A stretch of DNA of 60,848 nt from Terriglobia bacterium. Lineage in GTDB: Bacteria > Acidobacteriota > Terriglobia > Bryobacterales > Bryobacteraceae. Location: positions 1-60,848 of the forward strand of contig JAIQFS010000033.1 of NCBI GenBank assembly GCA_020073145.1, in the 5' to 3' direction. Position numbers and translations under genes: made by a program. Under the pieces are notes generated by a model. The model made no database searches. It had not been told where the DNA came from and worked only from the letters and a program-made list of their open reading frames with translations. The stretch's first letter is position 1. Every line of letters begins with the position of its first letter. Below are positions 43,243 through 51,398 of this stretch, one piece after another.

Positions 43243-44028
43243 CTATTTCCCCAAGAAGGCGGGCTTCCGCTTTTCCAGGAACGCCTGGCGGCCCTCCCGG
43301 TAGTCGGCGCTTTCGAAGCACTGTTTCACCAGGCGGTCGCAAAGAGCCAGATCGCGCGCACCGGCATCGCGCAGCAGTTCGCGCACAATGCCCTTCACCG
43401 CCCGGATGGTCAGCGGGGCGTTTCCGGCGATGGTGTCCGCCATCCGGCGCACGGTGTCTTCGATTGCGCCGTCCGCCACCACGCGGTTGACCAGCCGCAT
43501 GTGCAGCGCCTCGGCTGCGTCGAATTGCCGCGCCGTGAACAGCATCTCGTTGACGAACTGAGGCCCCACCAGGTTCATCAACCGCCGCAAGTTGTCGAAA
43601 CCGTACCCCAACCCGAGTTTGGCGGCCGGGACCCCGAACCGCGACGCGTCGTTGCACACCCTCACATCGCAGCACACGGCAATCCCCACGCCGCCGCCGA
43701 TGCAGTAGCCGCGGATCATGGCGATGGTCGGCTTCTCGTAGTCCAGCAGGATCTGCGAAAACCGCTCGACCGCCGCGTTGTACGTGGCCACGGCTTCCGC
43801 GGAGGCGCGCTCGCTTTCAAACTTCGTGATGTCGGCGCCGGACACGAACGCCTTTCCGCCGGCCCCGGTCAGAACCACCACCCGGACCGCCGGATCGCGC
43901 GCCAGGTCTTCCAGCACCGCGGCGGCTTGCTGCCACATGTCCAGCGAAACGGCGTTATGCCGCGCGGGGTTGTTGAAGGTCAGAGTGCCGACCGCGCCGT
44001 CTGTTGCTGCAAGAATTTGATTTTCCAC
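43243..44028 (-). CDS. Crotonase-superfamily protein (enoyl-CoA hydratase-like)
   Basis: A 261-aa crotonase fold protein acting on acyl-CoA esters. The first oxyanion-hole region is FNNPARHNAVSLDMWQ with VSGADI, and the second is RGYCIGGGVGIAVCCDVRVCNDASRFGVPA. The glutamate that classical hydratases carry at the FGQPE position appears to be Ala here (FGVPA), while a later Glu (FVNEML) is kept, so simple hydratase activity is doubtful. GTG 44028 gives the usual family length; a longer start would overlap the CoA-transferase gene. It lies between the CoA transferase and quinone oxidoreductase genes. Confidence 0.85.
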   Translation of the reverse strand: MENQILAATDGAVGTLTFNNPARHNAVSLDMWQQAAAVLEDLARDPAVRVVVLTGAGGKAFVSGADITKFESERASAEAVATYNAAVERFSQILLDYEKPTIAMIRGYCIGGGVGIAVCCDVRVCNDASRFGVPAAKLGLGYGFDNLRRLMNLVGPQFVNEMLFTARQFDAAEALHMRLVNRVVADGAIEDTVRRMADTIAGNAPLTIRAVKGIVRELLRDAGARDLALCDRLVKQCFESADYREGRQAFLEKRKPAFLGK

Positions 44029-44068
44029 GTGCGTTGAATTCCCGTCTGCGTGCTCCACCTGACTCGCT

Positions 44069-45271
44069 CTACACGACTCCCCGCCGCCGCAAATCCGCCA
44101 CTTCCTCGGGACCATACCCGAAGGAACCTAGCACCTCATCGGTGTGCTCGCCGCACTCCGGCGGCCGCAGCCGCATCTCGCTCGGTGTTCGCGACAGGCG
44201 CATCGGCTGCGCCACCAGACGCAGCGGATCGTAATGCGGCGAGGCGACGCATTCCACCATGTGCAGATGCCGCACCTGCGGGTCCTCGAAAGCCTCGTCA
44301 ATCGCGTAGATGCGCCCGCACGGCACGCCCGCCTGGTTGAATCGCTCAATCCACGCGGCGCTGTCCGCGCCCGCCAGCCGCCGCTCGATTTCCACCGTCA
44401 GGGCGTCGCGATTCTCCGACCGCGCCGCGCTCGTCGCGAAGGACGCGTGGTTCACCAGCTCTTCCGCCCCGATCGCTCCGCACAGCCGCTCCCACATGGT
44501 TTGTCCACTGGCCCCGATGTTGATGTGCCCATCGGCCGTTTTGAAAACACCCGTCGGAATATTAGTAGGGTGATTGTTCCCCGCTTGGCGCGGCACCTCG
44601 CCATCGTTCAGCCAGCGCGACGCCTGGAAATCCAGCATGAAGATCTGGGCCTGCAGCAGCGAAGTGGTCACCCACTGGCCGCGCCCCGATTTTTCGCGCT
44701 CCAACAGCGCCAGCAGAATGCCTTGTGCGCAGAGGATGCCCGCGCTGAGATCGGCGAGAGGGATCCCCACCCGCACCGGGCCCTGGCCCGGCAGCCCGGT
44801 GATCGACATCAAGCCGCCCATTCCCTGCGCGATTTGATCGAAGCCCGGGCGGTCGCGATAAGGCCCGTCCTCGCCAAACCCGGAAAGACTGGCGTACACG
44901 AGCCGCTCGTTGACGGCTTGCAAAGCGGGGTAGTCGATTCCCAGCCGGGCCTTGACCGCCGGCCGGAAGTTCTCCACCACGACGTCGGCGGCCTGGGCCA
45001 TGCGTTTCAGAATCGCCACGCCTTCGGGATCCTTCAGATTGAGCGTCAGGCTGCGCTTGTTGCGGTGCAGGTTTTGAAAATCCGACCCGGAGCGTTTGCC
45101 GCCGAATGGGTCCTCGTCTCCCCCGGCAGAGGGCGACTCGATCTTGATCACGTCGGCCCCCCAATCCGCCAACTGCCGCACCGCCGTCGGGCCGGCGCGT
45201 ACACGCGTCAGATCGAGAACGCGAACAGAGGATAAAGGGCCGGCCACGCTTCGCTCATTATAATGCGCCAC
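44069..45271 (-). CDS. Class III CoA transferase (CaiB/BaiF family)
   Basis: A 400-aa family III CoA transferase, which moves CoA between carboxylic acids. Landmarks are VRVLDLTRVRAGPTAVRQLADWGADVIKIESP, the LHRNKRSLTLNLKDPEG segment, and the probable catalytic Asp in GIPLADLSAG. GTG 45271 is preferred for a purine-rich Shine-Dalgarno region and because the longer frame would overlap the divergent LigJ-like gene. It heads a three-gene unit with the crotonase and quinone oxidoreductase (minus strand), so an acyl-CoA route for a small organic or aromatic-derived acid is likely. Confidence 0.92.
   Translation of the reverse strand: MAHYNERSVAGPLSSVRVLDLTRVRAGPTAVRQLADWGADVIKIESPSAGGDEDPFGGKRSGSDFQNLHRNKRSLTLNLKDPEGVAILKRMAQAADVVVENFRPAVKARLGIDYPALQAVNERLVYASLSGFGEDGPYRDRPGFDQIAQGMGGLMSITGLPGQGPVRVGIPLADLSAGILCAQGILLALLEREKSGRGQWVTTSLLQAQIFMLDFQASRWLNDGEVPRQAGNNHPTNIPTGVFKTADGHINIGASGQTMWERLCGAIGAEELVNHASFATSAARSENRDALTVEIERRLAGADSAAWIERFNQAGVPCGRIYAIDEAFEDPQVRHLHMVECVASPHYDPLRLVAQPMRLSRTPSEMRLRPPECGEHTDEVLGSFGYGPEEVADLRRRGVV
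45259..45264 (+). promoter_or_regulatory. Candidate -10 box for the LigJ-like operon
   Basis: TATAAT within the palindrome CATTATAATG lies 33 bp upstream of ATG 45297, at the start of the oppositely oriented CoA transferase gene. No convincing -35 is found at 16-18 bp, so support is limited to the hexamer and its position in a divergent spacer of only 25 bp. Confidence 0.3.
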
Positions 45272-45296
45272 GTCCCCCCTTCCCGAATATGAGAAT

Positions 45297-46340
45297 ATGG
45301 CCTCTATGGTCATCGATGTTCACGCGCATGTTTGCGCTCCCCCCGAGTTGTATCAGTGGAAATCCGTCCAGATCTCGGCCCGCGGCGCGCACGGCTATAC
45401 TCCCAAACGATTTACCGACGACGTGATTCGCGATCATTCCGATACCAAACGCAATCTGCGCATCATGGACTCGGTCGGCACCGACATGCAGTTCCTGTCG
45501 CCGCGCCCGTTTCAATTGATGCACGCCGAAAAGCCGGTCAAGATGATGGAGGCTTGGGCCGTCGCCAATCACGACCTCATCGCCCAGCAGGTGAAGGCTT
45601 TCCCCAACCGCTTTCAGGGCGTGTGCGCCCCGCCGCAAGCTCCCGGCGAACCCGTCGGCATCGGTTTCGCCGAGCTGAATCGGTGTGTGAAAGAACTGGG
45701 CTTCGTCGGGCTTCTCATCGATACCGATCCTGGCGAAGGCGATAACAGCACCCCCACTCTCGCCGACGAATACTGGTATCCGCTCTGGGAAAAGATGGTC
45801 GAACTGGATGTCCCCGGCCTCATCCACTCCAGCGGCTGCAAGCACGGGCGCGAGAGTTACAGCCAGCATTTTATTACCGAAGAAAGCCTGGCGGTGCTCT
45901 CGCTGATCAATTCGCGCGTCTACGACGATTTTCCGAAATTGAAGATCATCGTCGCCCACGGCGGAGGCTCGGTTCCCTACCAGATCGGCCGCTGGCAGGC
46001 CGATTACGTCATGAAGCAGGGCGGCACGGTGGACGAATTCAACCGCCGTCTGAAGTTGCTCTATTACGACACCTGCCTGCATGCCCGGAAATCGCTCGAG
46101 CTGCTGATCGATCTCGTGGGCAGCCGGAACGTTCTCTTCGGTACTGAAAACCCGGGCTCCGGGTCTGCGGCCAATCCAGCCACCGGCAAGAGTTACGACG
46201 ACATCAAGCCCCTCATCGATTCCATCGATTCTCTGTCGGAACAGGACCGGCGCCATATCTTCGAGGAGAACGCCCGGCGTCTCTTTACGCGCGCCCACAT
46301 TCCCGCAGCGAAGGAAACGGTCCAGAGCACCGGGAGGTAG
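45297..46340 (+). CDS. Amidohydrolase-2 family enzyme, LigJ-like
   Basis: A 347-aa zinc amidohydrolase of the group that includes 4-oxalomesaconate hydratase LigJ and ACMSD-like decarboxylases. It starts with the HxH metal motif (MVIDVHAHVCAP) and has IIVAHGGGSVPYQIGRWQ, the YYDTCLHARKSLELLIDLVG segment, FGTENPGSGSAANPATGKSYDD and a C-terminal IFEENARRLFTRA, all recalling LigJ. Its immediate partner, 4 bp downstream, is a LigB-like ring-cleavage dioxygenase. The pair fits ring cleavage of a gallate- or protocatechuate-like diol followed by hydration. ATG 45306 is an alternative start. Confidence 0.85.
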   Translation: MASMVIDVHAHVCAPPELYQWKSVQISARGAHGYTPKRFTDDVIRDHSDTKRNLRIMDSVGTDMQFLSPRPFQLMHAEKPVKMMEAWAVANHDLIAQQVKAFPNRFQGVCAPPQAPGEPVGIGFAELNRCVKELGFVGLLIDTDPGEGDNSTPTLADEYWYPLWEKMVELDVPGLIHSSGCKHGRESYSQHFITEESLAVLSLINSRVYDDFPKLKIIVAHGGGSVPYQIGRWQADYVMKQGGTVDEFNRRLKLLYYDTCLHARKSLELLIDLVGSRNVLFGTENPGSGSAANPATGKSYDDIKPLIDSIDSLSEQDRRHIFEENARRLFTRAHIPAAKETVQSTGR

Positions 46341-46344
46341 CGGC

Positions 46345-47355
46345 GTGGCGCGGATTACTTTCGGCCTGGGCACCTCGCACGGCCCGATGCTGTCGATCCC
46401 GGCGGAATACTGGGCCGACCGCGTCTCAGCCGACCGCGAGAACCCGCAGCATTTCTTCCAAGGCAAGACCTATAGTTTCGATCAGATGGTGGAGTTGCAG
46501 CGGGGCGCGGGACTTGCCGCGCAGATCACGCCCGAAGTTTGCCGGCAGCGGGACGCGCGCTGCCAGAAGGCCATCCGGGAACTCGGCGACTTCTTTGAAG
46601 AGCGCCGGCCCGACGTGGCCGTGGTGGTGGGCAATGACCAGATGGAGGTCTTCAACCGCGACCACGTGCCGGCCTTCGCGCTGTTCTGGGGCGACTATGT
46701 GGAAGGCCATCCGCGCACTCCGGAATTTCTCGCCAAGCTTAATCGCGGGGTGGCGCGCGCCGAGGCCGACCGCACGCCGCCAGTCTACACTCAGTACCCG
46801 TGCCTCCCCGATCTCGGCCGCCACATGATCGAGCGCGTGGTCGCCGATGGGTTCGACGTGGCCCAGCTCAAGCGCTTGAGCGTGGGCGAGATCGGCGTCA
46901 ACTCGGCTCCGCATGCGTACGGCTTCGTGTACCGTCGCTTGATGCGCGACAAAGTGGTGCCGCACGTCCCGGTGTTCGTGAACACCTTCTACCCGCCCAA
47001 CCAGCCGCCCGCTGGCCGCTGCTTCCAGTTCGGCCGTGCGCTGGCCCGCGCCGTTGCCTCGTGGCCCTCGGATTGGACCGTGGCCGTCATCGCCTCGGGC
47101 GGCCTCACCCATTTTGTCGTGGACGAATCCTTCGATGCCTGCGTGCTCGAGGCCTTGCAGAAGGGCGACGCGGCCAGGCTGGCGGCCTTGCCCGAGAATA
47201 TGTTTCAGTCCGGCACTTCCGAAATCAAGAATTGGATTGTGGCGGCCGGTATGATGGCCGAGGCCGGCTTGTCCATGAAGCTGGTGGATTATGTGCCCTG
47301 CTACCGTTCCGAAGCCGGCACCGGCAGCGCCATGGGTTTCGCCAGGTGGGCATAA
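46345..47355 (+). CDS. LigB-like class III extradiol dioxygenase
   Basis: A 336-aa type II (LigB superfamily) extradiol ring-cleavage dioxygenase using non-heme Fe(II). It begins with ITFGLGTSHGPML (His12 as a probable iron ligand) and has VAVVVGNDQMEVFNRDHVPAFALFWG with a second probable ligand His, then NSAPHAYGF, and VIASGGLTHFVVDE with the catalytic-type His. A separate LigA-like subunit is not seen, and the protein is shorter than fused gallate dioxygenases. The start is GTG 46345, preceded by GGGAGG. It lies 4 bp after the LigJ-like gene. Substrate uncertain. Confidence 0.87.
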   Translation: MARITFGLGTSHGPMLSIPAEYWADRVSADRENPQHFFQGKTYSFDQMVELQRGAGLAAQITPEVCRQRDARCQKAIRELGDFFEERRPDVAVVVGNDQMEVFNRDHVPAFALFWGDYVEGHPRTPEFLAKLNRGVARAEADRTPPVYTQYPCLPDLGRHMIERVVADGFDVAQLKRLSVGEIGVNSAPHAYGFVYRRLMRDKVVPHVPVFVNTFYPPNQPPAGRCFQFGRALARAVASWPSDWTVAVIASGGLTHFVVDESFDACVLEALQKGDAARLAALPENMFQSGTSEIKNWIVAAGMMAEAGLSMKLVDYVPCYRSEAGTGSAMGFARWA

Positions 47356-47370
47356 GGCTCCGCCGGGTGC

Positions 47371-47402
47371 CGGCGCGGAGCGCCGCGGGCTCGCGCCGCG
47401 GC
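47371..47402 (+). promoter_or_regulatory. Two mutually exclusive intercistronic stem-loops
   Basis: In the 62-bp spacer before the binding-protein gene, CGGCG (47371-47375) can pair with CGCCG (47381-47385). GCCGCGG (47382-47388) can pair with CCGCGGC (47396-47402), just upstream of the Shine-Dalgarno sequence CAGGAGAGGG. The two stems share bases, so only one forms at a time. Such elements often stabilise the distal mRNA of highly expressed binding proteins or tune its translation. Confidence 0.35.
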
Positions 47403-47417
47403 AACAGGAGAGGGCGA

Positions 47418-48455
47418 ATGCGTCGTATCGGTTTCTTGATGACCATGATGCTGGCCGTGCCGGGCGCATGGGCCCAGCAGGCTCCGCTGCAGAAGATCAC
47501 CATCAACTACCCGACCCGCACCGGTCAGGTCTGGCCGCTGTACCTCGCCAAGGAAGGCGGCTACTACCGGAAGTATGGATTTGACGTAAACCTCGCCTTC
47601 GGCGTGCACCCTGCCGGCATCGCCATGGTCGTGAGCGGCGAAGCCGTCATGACCGCCTACACCCTGGAGCAGGCCATGATCGCGAGTTCCAAGGACGGGT
47701 CGCTGGTCGCCCTCGGCACCCCCTTCAAGAAAAGCCTGTTCGCTCTGATGGCCCAGAAGAACATCACAAGCATGCGGGAACTGAAGGGCAAGCGTGTGGG
47801 TGTGAGCCAGATCGGCGATGCGCCGTACAACTACACTAGCGGGCTGATCGAAAAGGCAGGACTGACTCCCAGGGACGTGGAGTGGGTTCCCATCGGCGGC
47901 GACGTCAGTGCGCGCGCCGCCGCTTTGGTGGGCGGCCGCGTGGATGCCACCATGATCACCGCGCCGGTTTATTTCAAGGTGGAGGCCGAAGGCTTCAAAA
48001 ACCTGGCGAACATCAGCGACTACGAGGACATCTACGCCCCCTCCGTATACCTGTTCAAGAAGAGCACGGTGGCGGCCAACCCCAAACTGGCCGAGTCGCT
48101 GATCAAGGCGCATGCGGAAGCCATCAAGCGGTTCTACGACGACAAGGCCTTCGCCATGAAAGCCTATCAGGCGTGGGACAAGCAGGACCCCGGAGAATTG
48201 GCGCGCGTCTACGACCATTACGCCCAAGTCAACACGTACGAGCGCGTGCCCTACATTCCGGCCGCGGCCGTGCAATACGTGTTGGCCCACCCGGCCGACG
48301 AGCGCCTGGCCGCCCAGATGCGGGCGTTCGACTTCCGCAAAGTGATCGACAATAGCTTCGTCGACCGCCTGGTCAAAGAGGGTTTTTTCGAGCAGCTCTT
48401 CGGCCCCGGCATCAAAGCCGAGGAAGACCGCAAAGCCAAGCTGGCGTTCCGGTAA
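47418..48455 (+). CDS. NMT1/SsuA-like periplasmic substrate-binding protein
   Basis: A 345-aa solute-binding protein of the NMT1/THI5-like ABC type (type II periplasmic fold). It has a signal peptide (MRRIGFLMTMMLAVPGAWAQQ), then ITINYPTRTGQVWPLYLAKEGGYYRKYGFDV and a MRELKGKRVGVSQIGDAP hinge region, and the second lobe DATMITAPVYFKVEAEGF. Such proteins feed permease/ATPase pairs that take up aromatic acids, sulfonates, taurine, pyrimidine or thiamine precursors. No permease or ATPase gene is in the window, so it is an orphan here. A position 62 bp after the dioxygenase suggests an aromatic substrate. Confidence 0.9.
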   Translation: MRRIGFLMTMMLAVPGAWAQQAPLQKITINYPTRTGQVWPLYLAKEGGYYRKYGFDVNLAFGVHPAGIAMVVSGEAVMTAYTLEQAMIASSKDGSLVALGTPFKKSLFALMAQKNITSMRELKGKRVGVSQIGDAPYNYTSGLIEKAGLTPRDVEWVPIGGDVSARAAALVGGRVDATMITAPVYFKVEAEGFKNLANISDYEDIYAPSVYLFKKSTVAANPKLAESLIKAHAEAIKRFYDDKAFAMKAYQAWDKQDPGELARVYDHYAQVNTYERVPYIPAAAVQYVLAHPADERLAAQMRAFDFRKVIDNSFVDRLVKEGFFEQLFGPGIKAEEDRKAKLAFR

Positions 48456-48464
48456 CTGTCCGCT

Positions 48465-50798
48465 CTACCCCCGCGCCGCCAGCGCCTTTTTCACCCGCTC
48501 GGTCGTAAACGGAATCTGCCGCAGGCGCGCGCCGGTGGCGTCAAAAATGGCGTTGCCCAGCGCCGCCGCCAGGACCGTGATCGAAGTCTCGCCCGCTCCG
48601 GTGGCCTCCGCGTCCGGACGGTCCAGCAGCACGGCCTCGATTTTCGGCACGGCGAAACCCATCGGCAGCGTGTGGTAGGTCCGCCAGTCCACCGACGTCA
48701 CCTTCTCGCTGTCCCACGTCACCTCTTCCCCGAGCGCACGACTGAGCCCTTGCAGGGCGCCGCCTTCGATCTGGTTGCGCAGGCCGTCCGGGTTCGAGAC
48801 CGGGCCCACGTCGTTGCAGGCCACCAGGCGCTTGACCGTCACCCTGCCCGTGTCCTGATTGACCTCCACTTCCGCCACCAGCGCGGAGTATCCATTGTCT
48901 CCTTCATACAGCACGCAAGCCATTCCCCGGCCGGTCACGACACCCGTTTTGCGCGGGAGCGGTTGCGGTGACGGACGCGTCTCCCAGTTCGCGGCCTTGG
49001 CGGCCTCCTTGACGACCTCGATCAGCCTGGCGTCTTTCAAGTGGCGCAAGCGGTATTCGACCGGGTCCGCTTTCACCCGCGCCGCCAGTTCGTCCAGGAA
49101 ACACTCGTGGGCGAAGGTGTTTTGCAGCCGGTTGGGCGACCGCAGCGGTCCGGTCCAGAACGGCGATTCCACGGTGTGGGTGAGCACCAGCTCGCTCTTC
49201 ACCGTGCCCGTACCGCGGCTCCGCCCACCCACGCCCCCCGCCACGTACGAGGGCACGCCATTATTGTTGTTGTTGAAGCCGGTGGGCGGCGGCGCCGGCG
49301 TGCGCGGCGCGAATGCCTGCGGTTGAAAACCGGCCAGGTAGCCCGTAATGATGTTGCCGGGCGTGCCGGGGCCCGGCCGGTTTCCCAGCGACGGCGACCA
49401 CGATTCGTGATGCCACGCGATGATATTCCCTTGGCCGTCCAAGCCAACACGCTCATCCATCACGTACGCGTTCCCGTAGTTCTCCCACGCCATTTCGTCT
49501 TTGCGCGAAAGCTGCACGCGCACCGGTTTCCCCACGGCATGCGACAGCAGCGCCGCGTCGTAGGTGACCGTATCGGCGCCGTTCAGCCCGTAGCAGCCGG
49601 AGCCGCGCCGGAAGATCACGTGTACGTTCTCCGCCTTCAGGCCGAGCAGCAGGGCCACCGTGCTCTTCTGATACCAAACCCCCTGGGTCGGCGACCAAAG
49701 CGTGGCCTTGTCCCCTTGCACATCGGCCACGGCGCACGAACTGCCCATCGACCCGTGCATCTGGTAGGGGTGCAGGTACGTCGCTTTCACCACCGTGGCC
49801 GCGCCCGCGAGTGTTTGGTCCACGTCGCCTGAGTCCACCAGCAACGCATCGCGCGCCGGCAGTGTCCGCAAGTGGTTATAGAAGCCGGCCTGATCGGGAA
49901 GGCCCACGCCCGGAGCCCACGTGACCTTCAATTGTGTGGCGGCCTGGATGGCCTGCCACGCCTTCTCGGCCACCACGCCCACGAAATTCTTCCGCACCAC
50001 CACCTTCACCAGGCCGGCCACATTCTTGACCGAGCTTTCATCCACGCTCACCACGGTGGCGCCGACGGCCGGCGGCCGGACCACCTTGCCGTGCAGCATC
50101 CCCGGCACACGCACGTTGTGTACAAACTCGAATTGGCCGGTGACCATCTCGCGGATGTCAGGACGCGGCACCGGCTTTCCAAGCACGGTCCACTCGCGGA
50201 CCGGTTTCCGCTTGGCGTTAGGGTTCAGGGTCAGGTTGAACTTCTTGCCGCCCACCAACTCGCCATAACTCACCGCGCGCAGCGGATCGCTCTTGACCCG
50301 GATTGTCCCATCCGCGGCGGTGAGCTGATCCACGGACACTCCCAGGCGCTTGGAGCCCAGTTGCAACAAGGCTTCGCGAGCCGTAGCCCCGGCTTGCGCC
50401 AGGTTGTTCTGGTTGAAGTTGGCCGGATGGGACTGGCTGCCGGCCGTGTACGCCTGATCCGGCGTCAACGCCGTATCGCAATAGATGAGGTTGACCCGGT
50501 CGAACGGCACCGATAATTCTTCGGCCACCAACTGGGCTTGCGCGGTGGCGATCCCCTGGCCCAGTTCTTCTTTCCCGCTATAGGCGGTCACGCCGCCATC
50601 GGCGCCGATGGCGATCCAGGAATCCAGCCGATTCATCGCCGGAGCTCCGGGGCTGGGCCCCCCGAACTGCGCCTTCGCCGTCCGCAGTCCGCCCGCGCTA
50701 AAGCCGACGATTAAGGCGCCCGCGCCTTTCAGGAAATCGCGGCGGCCCAGTCCCGCGTGCCCCAGCGCCGCCCGCGCATCCGGTGTGAAGGTATTCAT
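48465..50798 (-). CDS. Molybdopterin hydroxylase large subunit (IorB-like)
   Basis: A 777-aa molybdenum hydroxylase of the xanthine oxidase family, close in type to isoquinoline 1-oxidoreductase beta or nicotinate/aldehyde dehydrogenases. The N-terminus carries a twin-arginine signal (GRRDFLKGAGALIVGFSAGGL), so the enzyme is exported folded. Substrate and cofactor regions include YSGKEELGQGIATAQAQLVAEEL, SMGSSCAVADV and RRGSGCYGLNGAD. The active-site glutamate lies in DAEATGAGETSITVLAAALG. It overlaps the 2Fe-2S subunit gene by 4 bp (ATGA). A periplasmic cytochrome c acceptor would be expected but is not in the window. Substrate unknown. Confidence 0.92.
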   Translation of the reverse strand: MNTFTPDARAALGHAGLGRRDFLKGAGALIVGFSAGGLRTAKAQFGGPSPGAPAMNRLDSWIAIGADGGVTAYSGKEELGQGIATAQAQLVAEELSVPFDRVNLIYCDTALTPDQAYTAGSQSHPANFNQNNLAQAGATAREALLQLGSKRLGVSVDQLTAADGTIRVKSDPLRAVSYGELVGGKKFNLTLNPNAKRKPVREWTVLGKPVPRPDIREMVTGQFEFVHNVRVPGMLHGKVVRPPAVGATVVSVDESSVKNVAGLVKVVVRKNFVGVVAEKAWQAIQAATQLKVTWAPGVGLPDQAGFYNHLRTLPARDALLVDSGDVDQTLAGAATVVKATYLHPYQMHGSMGSSCAVADVQGDKATLWSPTQGVWYQKSTVALLLGLKAENVHVIFRRGSGCYGLNGADTVTYDAALLSHAVGKPVRVQLSRKDEMAWENYGNAYVMDERVGLDGQGNIIAWHHESWSPSLGNRPGPGTPGNIITGYLAGFQPQAFAPRTPAPPPTGFNNNNNGVPSYVAGGVGGRSRGTGTVKSELVLTHTVESPFWTGPLRSPNRLQNTFAHECFLDELAARVKADPVEYRLRHLKDARLIEVVKEAAKAANWETRPSPQPLPRKTGVVTGRGMACVLYEGDNGYSALVAEVEVNQDTGRVTVKRLVACNDVGPVSNPDGLRNQIEGGALQGLSRALGEEVTWDSEKVTSVDWRTYHTLPMGFAVPKIEAVLLDRPDAEATGAGETSITVLAAALGNAIFDATGARLRQIPFTTERVKKALAARG

Positions 50799-51262
50799 CG
50801 CGCCATCTCCTGCCCGGCCTTCTGGATTGCCCGCAGCATCCGCACGCTGGCGAAACACCGGCACAGCACGCCGGAGAGCGCCTGCTCAATCTCCGGTTCG
50901 GTGGCCTTCGGATTTTTGTCCAGGAAGGCCTTGGCGGTCAGGATCACTCCGTTCACGCAGAAGCCGCACTGCGCCGCCTGCTCTTCGATGAACGCCCGCT
51001 GCAGCGGGTGCGGCTTGTCGGCGGTTCCGATCCCTTCCAGCGTGGTGATGTCCGCCCCCGCCACACTGCGCACCGGCGTAATGCAAGAGCGGATCGCCTG
51101 GCCTTTGACGATCACAGTACAGGCCCCGCATTGCCCCAGCCCGCAACCGAACTTCGGCCCGTTCAGTGCCAGATCGTCGCTGAGGGCATATAGCAGCGGT
51201 GTGGATGGGTCCAGGTCCAGCTTGTGGCTGCGGCCGTTCACTTTCAGCGTAATTGCACTCAT
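50795..51262 (-). CDS. [2Fe-2S] subunit of molybdenum hydroxylase (IorA-like)
   Basis: A 155-aa electron-transfer subunit with two [2Fe-2S] clusters: Cys40, Cys45 and Cys48 in GCGLGQCGACTV, and the second set in AAQCGFCVNGVILTA and GVLCRCFASVRM. It relays electrons from the large subunit. It has no signal peptide of its own, so it would be exported by hitch-hiking on the Tat signal of its partner. ATG 51262 places the beta-grasp fold at the N-terminus. The divergent flavoprotein gene begins 136 bp away. Confidence 0.92.
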   Translation of the reverse strand: MSAITLKVNGRSHKLDLDPSTPLLYALSDDLALNGPKFGCGLGQCGACTVIVKGQAIRSCITPVRSVAGADITTLEGIGTADKPHPLQRAFIEEQAAQCGFCVNGVILTAKAFLDKNPKATEPEIEQALSGVLCRCFASVRMLRAIQKAGQEMAR

Positions 51263-51398
51263 ACCGTTCAGGGTAGGGTCGAAACCCATCCGGGTCAAGC
51301 CTGCTATCCTGAAGAAAACTGACATGCTCCGCCGTTCGGAGCCACAGGCACCTGGGAATACTCCCTCGAATCCCGGGTCTCTGTTTTGCCATCAAATC

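Noticed and set aside
46800-47417. N-terminal part of the long frame leading into the binding protein
   Set aside because: It overlaps the dioxygenase in another frame; the binding protein has a signal peptide and Shine-Dalgarno sequence at 47418.
50757-51398. Upstream extension of the fused flavoprotein
   Set aside because: It lies over the IorA-like gene on the other strand and lacks flavoprotein features.
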